Shown here in pieces: positions 40,501 to 48,197 of a stretch of DNA of 61,916 nt (the stretch's first letter is position 1; every line of letters begins with the position of its first letter). Location of the stretch: positions 1 through 61,916 of IMG/VR virus record IMGVR_UViG_3300043639_000021; one strand, written 5' to 3'. The stretch comes from a virus. Under the pieces are notes generated by a model. The model did not search any database and was not told the origin of the DNA. It saw nothing but the letters and a program-made list of their open reading frames with translations. Position numbers and translations under genes: made by a program.

Positions 40501-41448
40501 GGTGATGCCGAGCAACCCCCCGAGGCCCGTGGGGTTCTCTATCAGCAAGGTTTCGGTATAACGTGCGGCCCGTGCTGTCGAATAGATCAACGGGAGAGCC
40601 ACAACCTGTGTGGCGAGAACAACGGTGTGCCCTGTTTGGGCAATCGCTGTAGATGAAACGGTCTGCCCACTCAGCGTGCGGTCGCCAACCATCGCCACCG
40701 CTGGCGCACTGACACTCGTCCCTGAGGCGATAGGGGACGTGGTGATCGGATCAAGCCACGACAGCACCACGATGCCTGAGGCACCATTTCCGCCCGCTTG
40801 ATCGGCACCGCTATTCGCTTTACCGCCAGAACCACCGCCACCGTAATTACCTCCACCTCCGGTGGCTCCCGGTGTGCTATTGCCAACGCCAGCCGCACCA
40901 CCGCCGCTATGGAAAAGACCGGTCGCCCACACGCCGCCGCCAGTGACACCTGCCGTATTGCCACTAGCCGCGCCACCTACTCCAGCAGGGCCAGCGGCAC
41001 CGCCGCCTGCACCTGAACCACCAACGCCGCTGGTAAAATTCCCTGTGCCGCCGTTGCCTCCGGCAAACAGCGTCGTACCGACTGCCGTGCCGTTCTGCGT
41101 CGTACCGCCCGCGCCATTGGCGCTGTTGGTTGCCTGAGAGGCTCCCGCCGCTCCGCCGGGAGCGAGTACCAGCGTCACGACCGTGCCTGTGGTTTCAACG
41201 TAGGAGGGATTACTGGCGGTGGGTGACGAAAATACGCCACCGGGCCGGACATTCAGACCCGTCTCTGCACCCTTGTTCACCAGAGCGGAGGCGTAGCTAC
41301 CCCCTTTGCCGCCGCCGCCCGTCGCAGGATTACCCGAGGCCGTCCCGCCGGACCCTCCCGCCCCGAGAGCTTGTACAAACACCGACGTGACCCCGGCTGG
41401 CCACGTCCAGAGTTGTACGGAGACAGCGGTAAAGGTCTGAGTAGGCAT
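37552..41448 (-). CDS. Giant fibre/adhesin: Gly-rich domain, LamG-like lectin domain and about 20 beta repeats
   Basis: This 1298-residue protein begins with a glycine-rich section (residues about 25-235, GGGGKGG, GGAAGVGN) like phage adhesins. A concanavalin/LamG-like domain follows near 500-715 (LLAYWACEEASGTRVDAVSG, TWTISLWLKPETL, FDGLIDEIGFWQRAL). From about 760 to 1260 come roughly 20 tandem repeats of about 24 residues with the pattern TGxTIASTxxxxAPTV. The array looks like a beta-solenoid or fibre shaft. It is most likely a virion fibre that binds host glycans. An internal variant palindrome lies at 38614-38627. Confidence 0.72.
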   Translation of the reverse strand: MPTQTFTAVSVQLWTWPAGVTSVFVQALGAGGSGGTASGNPATGGGGKGGSYASALVNKGAETGLNVRPGGVFSSPTASNPSYVETTGTVVTLVLAPGGAAGASQATNSANGAGGTTQNGTAVGTTLFAGGNGGTGNFTSGVGGSGAGGGAAGPAGVGGAASGNTAGVTGGGVWATGLFHSGGGAAGVGNSTPGATGGGGNYGGGGSGGKANSGADQAGGNGASGIVVLSWLDPITTSPIASGTSVSAPAVAMVGDRTLSGQTVSSTAIAQTGHTVVLATQVVALPLIYSTARAARYTETLLIENPTGLGGLLGITVPGINFWQTILGSSGGLTITSISLLAVTEQNGALTPRDALYLEIRDSTMTGTLLGTSLAMPGTSVPTAFNSWLNFPLPGGIAMVGGTTYWIGIGATRTATEVPNYAYVQYSTGNLYGSGELKNGSGGTHISGADLAFQLYTGTGHLVVLPGVAQSVTGTTITSGAILRTPTVAFPSTGGIAVNLLAYWACEEASGTRVDAVSGTYNLTDNNTVGSATGKIGTAADFEADNSEFLSNTSGIVVTGTWTISLWLKPETLPADYQAVFSRDDSAGAPLRHQSTIYLTPAGKMAVYVDPGNVHFDPGVTVLSVGNWYHLVVTFDTSGVGLVGYINGSVEDTVASPGFSDNNSVPFNVGKEIYLFASGRYFDGLIDEIGFWQRALTSTEVAWLYNAGSGRSYADLIGGGGPADQGVTTSHRLSTAVLNPATVAGGTLAISVPIIVGSAGDVLLEDGFGLLQEDGSALLLEGGVGLAQVFAPGVAQTGAPQSVTGVTLASTAVVNVPSIAAGPVAVTGVHRATTIQVFAPTVAPGAVTITGVHRATTIQVNAPTVTALLTGATITSGSGAFAPSVAQTVVAAHRATTAQTFAPTLTQNVTTVFRASTAQMFTASVAAGPVGITTATRPTTLQLNAPTVAPGPVGVGGPTLASTVQCFAAAITTGAVTVVGATIAATLVLFAPTLTSVAPGGVGAGTVASTVVVNAPSVVGGLATILPPAIASTSLTRPPSVTVGATSVLGGTLAPTSVLRAPTVIVGPASVTGATRPSTALIFAPTVTALLTGVTIPSGSGLFAPTLLVGQAVTTAHRATTLALTAPSVSPGPVTLTTPFRATTAVLNAPTVAALVTGVGTGTIASGVFLNAPAVASGAVTVGGVTIASTTQIHAPLVAHGLVVEGATIASTAVLFPPTLEVEIWTGALPPAIASGVTVRQLVIASAVTSALSVTGTCVVRQSVQALAITCTQSVLSDGTTVRVRQLVTSTDIEGWRP
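38614..38627. repeat. Variant palindrome TGCATTCAATTGCA
   Basis: Inside the giant fibre gene; core differs from consensus at one position. Confidence 0.5.
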
Positions 41449-41481
41449 CGGGACATCTACAAAAGCCCTAGCTTCAACACC

Positions 41482-41832
41482 TCACTCTACCACCGCATCA
41501 GGCGTGCCCTGCACCGTACCGGGCAGGAAGCCATCGGCGGAAAGCTTCTCCAGAATCCGCTTCTGCATCGACTTCGTGGTGAGGTTGGCGGTGTTCAACT
41601 GTTTGATCATCGCCGTCGCAGAGGTTCCGGTGTACTGGTAGGTGCTGAACTCCTTCGCATCGGATACCAGTTTGATCGTCACCAATCCCGGTGCCGGAGT
41701 GGGCGCAGGGGGTGGCAACAACGGCGCTGCTACCGTGTCGATATCCATCGTGAACGAGGACACCCGGTACTTCGTGGTGGGTGTCGGCGCTGGCGGCGTC
41801 ACCGGAGTCGTCAGAATCAGTTCTTCAGCCAT
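41482..41832 (-). CDS. Small fibre-associated protein
   Basis: The 116-residue product (MAEELILTTPVTPPAPTPTT) has a proline/threonine-rich N-terminus and a helical C-terminus (IKQLNTANLTTKSMQKRIL). It starts 1 base after the upstream fibre stop. It may be a fibre connector or chaperone; no family recognised. Confidence 0.55.
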   Translation of the reverse strand: MAEELILTTPVTPPAPTPTTKYRVSSFTMDIDTVAAPLLPPPAPTPAPGLVTIKLVSDAKEFSTYQYTGTSATAMIKQLNTANLTTKSMQKRILEKLSADGFLPGTVQGTPDAVVE

Positions 41833-41833
41833 G

Positions 41834-43357
41834 TCACTGCACCTGTATCATCAGATTCATCCAGACGTTATTCGCCCCCGCTCCCGCACCCCACGCGAAA
41901 CTGGGCAGCGGATAGACGCCAATGTAATTACCGCCCACGTTTGAATTGACAAGGAACGGCTTCCAGCCACCACCGTTCACGTCGCAGTTATGCACGCCGG
42001 GATTGGCAATCCATTGCGTCGTCCCACAAATCAGGCCAGCAGGCAACGTGATCTGCATAGGACCACCGACTCCGGCAATGCTAAATCCATCCAGATTCAT
42101 CTGCCAAAACAGCGTCTTCCCGAGAAGCATGTAGCGATTGCTCCCCACCTGTCCTGCACTAACCGTGACCAGCATCCCCCCCACGCCGCCCACGAAATTA
42201 CTGGCACTGAAAGACACATCCTGCCAGTAGCCCATCGGCACGGTCTTCCCGCTCTCGACAAACGAGGGGGCCGTCACATTCCCATTGACCGTCAGGGTTT
42301 GATAAATGCTCATTCCGGCGGAACCGATCAGGAACGAAGTGTAACTGACCGCCGCGAAACCATCTGTCAACCCCTCCAGCCGCAAATTGCCGTCACCGTA
42401 CATGAGCCAGCGCCAGCACTTGCCATTGACCGGCCCCGCTCCGTTGAACGACAAGACGCTGTTTGAGCCGTTGATTGTCAGTCCTTGCACCGTCTGTGGC
42501 TGCGGAAACGTATTCGTCACGTCCGTGCGGGCCACCGTCGCTGGCAGCGCGGCAACGGGCACCGTGCCTGCCGTCAACTGGTCAGCGTTGAGCGGGGTTG
42601 TGCCAAGCCCCTGCGTAGCACTCACCACCCGCACAGTCAGTGTCCCAGTGACGCGATTGAATTGCAGAGATGCCTGCGAATTCAACGCATCCGTGAGGCC
42701 CGTGATGAAGATATTGTTGCCCTCACCGGAGAATTGCCACAGCCGCGCATCAGCCGATTGACTAGGATCATTCAAAATGATGCTGGGGTAGGAGGAGTTC
42801 TTGACAATCAGTGCGCCTGCCACGACTTTCCCCACACCGGGATCGACCGAGTGGTCAGTACCAATTGTCACGCCACCAGACGGATGCACCCGCAAATGCT
42901 CCGTGATGGCAGGGGTAACACCTGTTTGCACCCGCAGGGACTCCGCCTGCACAATGAGCCGCTGATAGACCTGCGTGTTGTAATTGCCTGCGGTGATGCG
43001 TCCTTCCCCCGCGACTTCATCATGGCGCACCGACAGCCCGGAGATGAGGGACTTCGATAAGAGGGTCCGACTGCCCGAAGCATCACCCGCCGCCCGTCCT
43101 TCGAACGCATCGACCTTGGCCATCTGCTCCGCACGCACCACGGGATTGATCTCGCCAGTGACCACGAGATCCCCGTCGATGGTCTGATCCCCAGTGAACG
43201 TGTTACTGGTGTTCGTCTTGGCGGTGTTCACCAGCACTTGGGTGACAGTGGCCTTCTTACTGACGGCTGACCCCGCAGGGTCATCGACCACCATCACCAG
43301 ATCGGTGCTAGTGACCACATCAATGGCCGTCAGTTCCGTCGTGCGCTTGTCAGGCAT
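41834..43357 (-). CDS. Tail fibre/tip protein with SGNT-type beta repeats
   Basis: This 507-residue protein has an N-terminal anchor-like start (MPDKRTTELTAIDVVTSTD) common in phage fibres, followed by NTFTGDQTIDGDLVVTGEIN, a typical trimerising fibre strand, more beta-rich segments and an aromatic C-terminus (WKPFLVNSNVGGNYIGVYPL). It probably forms a trimeric fibre. It precedes the giant adhesin gene. Confidence 0.7.
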   Translation of the reverse strand: MPDKRTTELTAIDVVTSTDLVMVVDDPAGSAVSKKATVTQVLVNTAKTNTSNTFTGDQTIDGDLVVTGEINPVVRAEQMAKVDAFEGRAAGDASGSRTLLSKSLISGLSVRHDEVAGEGRITAGNYNTQVYQRLIVQAESLRVQTGVTPAITEHLRVHPSGGVTIGTDHSVDPGVGKVVAGALIVKNSSYPSIILNDPSQSADARLWQFSGEGNNIFITGLTDALNSQASLQFNRVTGTLTVRVVSATQGLGTTPLNADQLTAGTVPVAALPATVARTDVTNTFPQPQTVQGLTINGSNSVLSFNGAGPVNGKCWRWLMYGDGNLRLEGLTDGFAAVSYTSFLIGSAGMSIYQTLTVNGNVTAPSFVESGKTVPMGYWQDVSFSASNFVGGVGGMLVTVSAGQVGSNRYMLLGKTLFWQMNLDGFSIAGVGGPMQITLPAGLICGTTQWIANPGVHNCDVNGGGWKPFLVNSNVGGNYIGVYPLPSFAWGAGAGANNVWMNLMIQVQ

Positions 43358-43360
43358 CGG

Positions 43361-43447
43361 CTACTTCTTCTTCCTGAGATCCTTGGCCGCAAGCAGGATG
43401 AGTGCGACGACGCCGATGAGAGCTACCAGAGTCGCCACCACGCTCAT
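43361..43447 (-). CDS. Tiny single-span membrane protein (28 aa)
   Basis: The ATG at 43447 follows GAGGT. The product is a single hydrophobic helix (VVATLVALIGVVALILLAA) with a KDLRKKK tail, so one membrane span with a positive inside end. It ends 3 bases before the fibre gene. A role in lysis or injection is possible but unproven. Confidence 0.55.
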   Translation of the reverse strand: MSVVATLVALIGVVALILLAAKDLRKKK

Positions 43448-43459
43448 GTCAACCTCGTT

Positions 43460-43789
43460 TCACCGTCGTTTGACAGTACCCCAGCGAATCGTGGCTACCA
43501 CCGCCTTACTCCGTGGACTGATCTGCGGAGCCACGTTGACATGCCGGAGTCCGATCCACGTCATCGTCACCCCACCAGCGACAACGGCCACCCCGCCCAC
43601 CACCCACGCCGGATCAGAGCCGCCCCGATCCGTATCGTGATGCAGGATGATGCCGTAGCCTGCGGCGGTCAGTACCACCCCCGACATCGCGACGACCAGT
43701 GCCAGCGCGTCGTGGTCTTTCTTTTTTTGTGTCTGCGCCGACGCCGGAACCGCGATTAACAGACACAACACCAGCAGAAAGGGGCGCAT
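43460..43789 (-). CDS. Exported/membrane protein with signal peptide
   Basis: The 109-residue product starts MRPFLLVLCLLIAVPASAQTQ, a standard signal peptide with AxA cleavage, followed by two hydrophobic spans and GVTMTWIGLRHVNVAPQISP. The C-terminal block resembles that of the protein at 48174-48692 (WVGLRTKHVSVSPSIN), so the two are paralogues. It may act in the host envelope. Confidence 0.6.
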   Translation of the reverse strand: MRPFLLVLCLLIAVPASAQTQKKKDHDALALVVAMSGVVLTAAGYGIILHHDTDRGGSDPAWVVGGVAVVAGGVTMTWIGLRHVNVAPQISPRSKAVVATIRWGTVKRR

Positions 43790-44197
43790 TTACAGCGCCC
43801 ACCACCCTGATGCGTGAACAGTAACATTGATGTTGCCACCATTCGGGGTGACGGGCATCCCGGTCATGCCGGTATCGTAGAAGGCGCACAGAGGGTCTGC
43901 CGTGGGCGTGGTGGGGGAGTCGTTCCAGATGATGATCGCTTCGCTCTGGACACCGGAGACGGCGGTCCACGAGAAGTCGGCGGTGTCGAACACGCCGTCC
44001 GTGATCGTGGGCGAGGTCAACTGCGGAGACACCGCGATTTTCGATCCCGCCGCCACATCAGTGGCGTAGGCGTAGTGCGTGCCCGCGTAGGTGTAGGCAC
44101 CGGTATCAATCAAGGTGGCCTTGATGATGTCGGTGTCCAGATCGTGCTCTTTGTTCTGCAATCCCTGCTTGAACTTCGGATAAAGGACGTTTGCCAT
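43790..44197 (-). CDS. Structural protein, tail or head accessory
   Basis: The 135-residue product (MANVLYPKFKQGLQNKEHDL) is a compact beta-rich protein with AYTYAGTHYAYATDVAAGSK and a Trp-rich end. Similar short proteins are found in phage structural cassettes. Its stop abuts the next start with no gap. No known enzyme motif. Confidence 0.55.
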   Translation of the reverse strand: MANVLYPKFKQGLQNKEHDLDTDIIKATLIDTGAYTYAGTHYAYATDVAAGSKIAVSPQLTSPTITDGVFDTADFSWTAVSGVQSEAIIIWNDSPTTPTADPLCAFYDTGMTGMPVTPNGGNINVTVHASGWWAL

Positions 44198-44211
44198 TGC
44201 TAATGTGCCTC

Positions 44212-44240
44212 TTGACGGAATGCAAGTTACGAGTTAGACT
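44212..44240 (+). promoter_or_regulatory. Promoter giving a leaderless HNH transcript
   Basis: TTGACG (44212-44217), 17 bases, TAGACT (44235-44240). The ATG of the HNH gene begins 5 bases after the -10 box, so transcription probably starts at or next to the start codon. Confidence 0.65.
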
Positions 44241-44245
44241 GCCGC

Positions 44246-44836
44246 ATGCGAACCAGTGACCGAAGCGGAGTCTGTGAACACTGCCAACAACCGTTTATCC
44301 GCAAGTGCTACGCCGCCAATCGTCCGACGCCACGCTTCTGCTCTTACAAGTGCCGTGGTGAAGGCACACGCAAACCTCTGGACCAGCGCAAACAGTCCTA
44401 CGAGTTTCGATGGATCATGGTAGGTCACCCACTGAATTACCGTGACGTGCTCACCAAGATTCCCCTGCATCGGCTCGTCCTCTATAACAAAATCGGTCCC
44501 GGCCCGCATCCTTGCCATTGGTGCCACAAACCCGTGAACTGGCTTCCCGGTAAAAGTACTGGTTCCGGTGCCCTTGTAGCCGATCACCTTGACCAGAACA
44601 AGACCAACAACGCACCTGACAACCTAGTGCCTTCGTGCCACGGGTGCAACGCCTATCGTGATCACCCCAACAAAATACTCGACCACGAGCCGTTCATCAC
44701 CGACAAGAAAGGATACCGACATCGAGCGGTCGTCCGTATCTGCCAACACTGCCACAAGCTATTCCAGCACCTCGCCGCTGAGGCACGTCCCAATCGTGGG
44801 CTGTTCTGCTCTCAGAAGTGCGCCCGCTCTAAGTAG
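44246..44836 (+). CDS. HNH homing endonuclease with flanking zinc fingers
   Basis: This is the only plus-strand gene inside the long minus block. The 196-residue product has an N-terminal finger (CEHCQQPF...CSYKC), an HNH core (PCHWCHKP then VADHLDQNKTNN, NLVPSCHGCNAYR) and a C-terminal finger (CQHCHKLF...CSQKC). HNH enzymes nick or cut DNA and free-standing ones spread as homing elements between phage genomes. It lies between structural gene 43790-44197 and small genes, likely an insertion. There is no Shine-Dalgarno room before ATG; see the leaderless promoter. Confidence 0.82.
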   Translation: MRTSDRSGVCEHCQQPFIRKCYAANRPTPRFCSYKCRGEGTRKPLDQRKQSYEFRWIMVGHPLNYRDVLTKIPLHRLVLYNKIGPGPHPCHWCHKPVNWLPGKSTGSGALVADHLDQNKTNNAPDNLVPSCHGCNAYRDHPNKILDHEPFITDKKGYRHRAVVRICQHCHKLFQHLAAEARPNRGLFCSQKCARSK

Positions 44837-44852
44837 GACGTTTGCCGTAGAG

Positions 44853-45260
44853 CTACCCTCTTTCTAAATCTGCGGTGGAAGACAACGGGGGAAGCAGAAT
44901 GAGTTGATCAGCCGGAGTGCCGTCTTGACGATCACCGGCCTCTAATCGCGCATGGGCGTGGATCTCACAACCGATCCCGAAGCCATTCCGGAGGAAGGTG
45001 GACCACTGGGTGTGCATCCACTCGACATAGCGGGGATCGTGGACAGGGTGCCCCTCGGTCAAGACGGCGATCTCCCAGTAGAGGCGTCCCACGCCATCCG
45101 TGGCACAGCGCAGGCGCATCTGCGAGGCACTACCGAAGGCGAGTCGCCCGAAGCGGGAGGCGTTCTCCTTCACCAGTTCGTAGGTGGGCCGTGCCGTGCG
45201 ATCCGGGTACACCCGGTATTGCCACAGGCTCCACCGCTGGTTACCGCTATTAGGATCCAC
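44853..45260 (-). CDS. Hypothetical protein (135 aa)
   Basis: A GTG start at 45260 overlaps the preceding gene by 11 bases. The product (VDPNSGNQRWSLWQYRVYPD) is mixed alpha/beta with LYWEIAVLTEGHPVHDPRYV and HTQWSTFLRNGFGIGCEIHA. No family recognised. It is the last gene before the HNH insertion. Confidence 0.55.
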   Translation of the reverse strand: MDPNSGNQRWSLWQYRVYPDRTARPTYELVKENASRFGRLAFGSASQMRLRCATDGVGRLYWEIAVLTEGHPVHDPRYVEWMHTQWSTFLRNGFGIGCEIHAHARLEAGDRQDGTPADQLILLPPLSSTADLERG

Positions 45261-45486
45261 GAGGCGGGTCCACCATGATGTTGAGTTCCGCTGCCTGCAC
45301 TGCCGTGGGGGCGTTGTGGGCCTCGTGGAAGTGCATCTTCAGCTTCGTCTGCCGGTGGGAGGGGTCAGCCCAGCACTCGTAGCAAATCGGGTAGGCGGTC
45401 ATCAGGTTCGTCTCCTGATCGCGGGTGACGCCCACGTACGGGTGCGAGGGAGCCACCGCACCACACCCGGAACACATGGATTCCAT
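45250..45486 (-). CDS. Small zinc-ribbon protein (78 aa)
   Basis: ATG 45486 follows GGAGGCGTGA. Cysteine pairs CSGCGAV and CYECWAD and two histidines suggest one zinc ribbon. A palindrome and TATACT box lie just upstream, so this is a small transcription unit with the next gene. Confidence 0.6.
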   Translation of the reverse strand: MESMCSGCGAVAPSHPYVGVTRDQETNLMTAYPICYECWADPSHRQTKLKMHFHEAHNAPTAVQAAELNIMVDPPRGS

Positions 45487-45510
45487 TCACGCCTCCACTG
45501 GGAAGGGTCT

Positions 45511-45540
45511 AGTATACTCTGACCGCTGCAATCAAGTGCA
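45511..45540 (-). promoter_or_regulatory. Putative promoter with palindrome in the -35 region
   Basis: A minus-strand TATACT (45511-45516) lies 10 bases from the palindrome at 45527-45540. No clean -35 is visible at 17 bases; TTGCAC at 19 bases or GCACTT at 17 bases are candidates, both inside the palindrome. Confidence 0.5.
45527..45540. repeat. Palindrome TGCAATCAAGTGCA in a promoter region
   Basis: 14/14 match; next to the TATACT box at 45511-45516. Confidence 0.8.
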
Positions 45541-45753
45541 ATTTTTTGTGACGTGTCCGACGTGCCATGTCTGGCAGTCGCGACAGAGATATGTCCGCAA
45601 TTCCTCTGCCCCCTTGACGTAAGATGCTCTCACGAGCGCCCGTAGCTGGGCCTCTGCGGCCCCTTGGGACTTGTTCTTCTGCTTCCGCCAGCAGGGGGCC
45701 AGCGTGACCCCCTGCAACCGTGCGACGTCTCCGAGTCTCATCATGCCCTCCAT
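45532..45753 (-). CDS. Small zinc-binding protein (73 aa)
   Basis: ATG 45753 follows AGAGGCC. The product (MEGMMRLGDVARLQGVTLAP) ends with TYLCRDCQTWHVGHVTKN, a CxxC-WHxGH element found in small phage proteins and probably zinc-binding. It follows the DUF6011-like gene by 9 bases. Its 3' end overlaps the palindrome at 45527-45540. Confidence 0.58.
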   Translation of the reverse strand: MEGMMRLGDVARLQGVTLAPCWRKQKNKSQGAAEAQLRALVRASYVKGAEELRTYLCRDCQTWHVGHVTKNCT

Positions 45754-45762
45754 GGCCTCTCT

Positions 45763-47316
45763 TCAGGCGTTCAGTTCCTTGATGCAGGACTCGCACACCG
45801 TGTAGCCGTGCAGTTCCTTGGAGGCTACCGCAGACTGTTCACAGAGATAGCACGTCTTGACTTCCGGACACGCCAGCAGGTAGTCCGGTCCCAGTTCAGC
45901 CTGTTGCTCGTCCGGATTGATCTCCGGCAGCGGCTGCACCGACTCCCCACCTGTGTCAGCCCATTCGATGCTGCCCGTCTGGTAGGCATCCACGGGCACC
46001 TTTTGCCATTGCTCCACCAGCGAATCTGTCGCTGCTTCCGCGTGTGCGGCTTTTTCTCCCAGTGCGGCTATCGCCGGAATCACCGCCGTCGTGTTGAACA
46101 GCAGTGACTTGGAGAGTACCTCCAGCTTCGCTGCCTGTGCCGCTTCGGCTGCAAGAAGCACTTCCGCCATCGGCTTCACCACGTAGTCATTCAGAGCTTC
46201 CAGCTTCGCCGCCTGCTGTGCATCACTCGCCTGTGCCGCTGACTCTCCGAGCGCCTCGATAGACGTGCCCACCGCCGACCAGAAGGACTCGTCCTTGAGC
46301 TTCGCCTCGTACGCCGCTTCGTGCTGGGCCTCTGCCGCCAGCACCGTATCCGCCTGCGACGGGTAGCTGGCGAACACCGTAAACTTCGGCTGTTCCGCCA
46401 ACCCTGCCTCGTTCGCCGCTTGCACCAGCGACTCGATCACCTCGTCCTGCACCGAGGGCTTCGGGAGCCCGCCAGACCCGATCCACGGACCCTCCAGCTT
46501 CAGGGGAGCCGACACCGGAACCTGCTGACTCGCCGCTCCGAATGCCTCGACCACCACCGCGACTTCCGTCTCGGTGAGCGGTGCGGGCTTCGCCGCGCTG
46601 ATCCACTCCCCCAGCGGGGAGACGGAAGCCTTGGCCTCCGCCTTCTCCGCCGCTGCCAGCCACTGGCCCTTCAGGCCGTAGTGCTCCGCACAATCCGGGC
46701 CGAAGCCCACGAGCACCGACCGCTGTTCCTTGCCCTTGCCGATGTCCTTGCCGCAGAAGCAGCAGTTACCGGTGAGCTTCCCGTAGTCCTTCGCCACCCG
46801 CGCCGGGTTCTCCGCCAGTTCACTCAGGAGCGCCGTCAACGCCTGCGTGAAGGGGTTGACCGTCTTATACGTGGGGGTGAACACCCCTTCCGGCGAGACG
46901 CTGCCGTAGAAGGTGCGGTTCGGATACGTGCCCTCACCGAGCACACTCACATGACCCGCCTTGAGCGACTTCGGGCCGTTCAGGGCGAGGATGACCTTGC
47001 GGCCCTCGACCTGCAACCGGATCTTCGGGAACTTCAGGTGCGCCTTGGCCTCCGCGAACAGCTTGATGACCCCACCAAACCCGCCGACGTGGACCGGCTC
47101 CTGAATCACCGCCGCCGGATACGACGCGAGAACTTGGAACGCCGGAACCTCGACGCGGGCGATGAGCTTTTCCACCCACGGCTCCTGCTTGGGGGTGAGC
47201 CCGCCGTATTTCTTGAAGCTGGCGATCAGGTTGGACGCGAACTGCGCGTCTGACGCCTTGAACTTCGGGAGCAGCGACTGCAATTTTTCGACGTTGAGTT
47301 TCAGATTTTGGTTCAT
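45763..47316 (-). CDS. DUF6011-like zinc-binding protein with Ala-rich repeats
   Basis: The 517-residue protein has an N-terminal alpha/beta region (WVEKLIARVEVPAFQVLASY), a zinc element NCCFCGKDI...SVLVGFGPDCAEHYG near residue 180-215 resembling DUF6011 domains, a long alanine/glutamate-rich helical region, and a second zinc pair near the C-terminus (CYLCEQ ... CESC). It has its own strong promoter (47365-47393). DUF6011 proteins occur in phage early regions with unknown role; nucleic acid interaction is likely. Confidence 0.6.
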   Translation of the reverse strand: MNQNLKLNVEKLQSLLPKFKASDAQFASNLIASFKKYGGLTPKQEPWVEKLIARVEVPAFQVLASYPAAVIQEPVHVGGFGGVIKLFAEAKAHLKFPKIRLQVEGRKVILALNGPKSLKAGHVSVLGEGTYPNRTFYGSVSPEGVFTPTYKTVNPFTQALTALLSELAENPARVAKDYGKLTGNCCFCGKDIGKGKEQRSVLVGFGPDCAEHYGLKGQWLAAAEKAEAKASVSPLGEWISAAKPAPLTETEVAVVVEAFGAASQQVPVSAPLKLEGPWIGSGGLPKPSVQDEVIESLVQAANEAGLAEQPKFTVFASYPSQADTVLAAEAQHEAAYEAKLKDESFWSAVGTSIEALGESAAQASDAQQAAKLEALNDYVVKPMAEVLLAAEAAQAAKLEVLSKSLLFNTTAVIPAIAALGEKAAHAEAATDSLVEQWQKVPVDAYQTGSIEWADTGGESVQPLPEINPDEQQAELGPDYLLACPEVKTCYLCEQSAVASKELHGYTVCESCIKELNA

Positions 47317-47364
47317 TGGGGTGCCCCTCCTGTGGGCGGTTGCTCAGTTCCGACTGACAAGAAC

Positions 47365-47393
47365 AGTATAGCACCCATGAAACCGTTTGTCAA
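47365..47393 (-). promoter_or_regulatory. Strong promoter for 45763-47316
   Basis: Minus-strand TTGACA (47388-47393), 17 bases, TATACT (47365-47370), the closest consensus match in the window. Confidence 0.85.
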
Positions 47394-47737
47394 CTCACCT
47401 GAATGTCTCGATGGATCACCGGCACGCCCAACTCGTGCCCGAGCCGCTCCGCCAGCACCACGCTCCGATGACGCCCCCCGGTACACCCGATATACACCGT
47501 GTCCGTACCCGGTACGGTGGCCTGCGCCTTCAGGTAGGCGTACTTGGAGGCGAAGTTGGGATCCTTCAGCACGAACGCCACCACCGCCGGGTCCAGCCCG
47601 TTCTTGGGGCGGAGAGTCTGGTCCCGGTAGGGGTTGCGGAAGAGGCTCCGCACGTCTACCACCACCGTGCCGGGGATGGATTCCTCCGGGGGATTGGGGT
47701 GCTTGAACCCGAAGCTGATCACTCGCTGTATCGCCAT
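47390..47737 (-). CDS. RapZ C-terminal domain-like protein
   Basis: The 115-residue product matches the C-domain of RapZ/YvcJ: ISFGFKHPNPPEES, VVDVRSLFRNPYRDQTLRPK, GLDPAVVAFVL and the loop VYIGCTGGRHRSVVLAERLG, ending VPVIHRD. In bacteria RapZ binds small RNA and a glucosamine phosphate and controls GlmS synthesis; only the C-domain is present here. A virus-made C-domain might interfere with or replace that control, or serve RNA binding. It follows an envelope-type gene with no gap. Confidence 0.75.
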   Translation of the reverse strand: MAIQRVISFGFKHPNPPEESIPGTVVVDVRSLFRNPYRDQTLRPKNGLDPAVVAFVLKDPNFASKYAYLKAQATVPGTDTVYIGCTGGRHRSVVLAERLGHELGVPVIHRDIQVS

Positions 47738-48136
47738 TCACCGCACTCCTTGCGCCTCTAAGACGGGCCGTCCCGTCCAGAATCTCACGCCGTATCGTAG
47801 GCCCAACACATGCCCCTGCCAGAAAGACACATACACCTTCGAACCAATGGGATAACCTACGTAGGTTTTCTCGTCCACCGTCTCACTGTGCGGTCCCTCG
47901 GCGTCGAAGTACTCCAGACTCCACGACGGCGATACCCACACCGGGTGGCACGTGGTGTGGCCCTTGTCATCGCTATCACAAGACGTGGTGTAGTGCCCCG
48001 GCGTATAGGAGCCGCCGACGATCACGCTCTCAATGGTTTCTTGGGTGGCACCCCGATAGTCCCGCACACACTGCGTAAAGAGGCACACGAGAAACGCCAT
48101 CGCACAGACCACAAGTGCCCGCTGGGTATGCGTCAA
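47738..48136 (-). CDS. Envelope protein with N-terminal span (TTG start)
   Basis: A TTG start (48136) is chosen because AGGAGG sits six bases before it. The product begins with a hydrophobic stretch (RALVVCAMAFLVCLFTQC) that may be a lipoprotein signal ending LFTQC, then a Cys pair (CDSDDKGHTTC) and a Trp/Phe-rich end. A palindrome (48149-48162) lies between the promoter (48168-48197) and the ribosome site. Confidence 0.5.
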   Translation of the reverse strand: MTHTQRALVVCAMAFLVCLFTQCVRDYRGATQETIESVIVGGSYTPGHYTTSCDSDDKGHTTCHPVWVSPSWSLEYFDAEGPHSETVDEKTYVGYPIGSKVYVSFWQGHVLGLRYGVRFWTGRPVLEAQGVR

Positions 48137-48148
48137 AAGGTGCCTCCT

Positions 48149-48162
48149 TGCACTTGATTGCA
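48149..48162. repeat. Palindrome TGCACTTGATTGCA in a leader
   Basis: 14/14 match; between the promoter at 48168-48197 and the ribosome site of 47738-48136. Confidence 0.8.
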
Positions 48163-48167
48163 GAGCT

Positions 48168-48197
48168 ATTCTATCACCACCGGATGCGGGCTGTCAC
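48168..48197 (-). promoter_or_regulatory. Promoter for 47738-48136 with palindrome in the leader
   Basis: Minus-strand GTGACA (48192-48197), 18 bases, TAGAAT (48168-48173); the palindrome at 48149-48162 starts 5 bases downstream of the -10 box, near the expected start of transcription. Confidence 0.55.

Noticed and set aside
44836-44853. Rho-independent terminator between converging genes
   Set aside because: No stable hairpin followed by a T run could be seen there; no convincing intrinsic terminator was found anywhere in the window.
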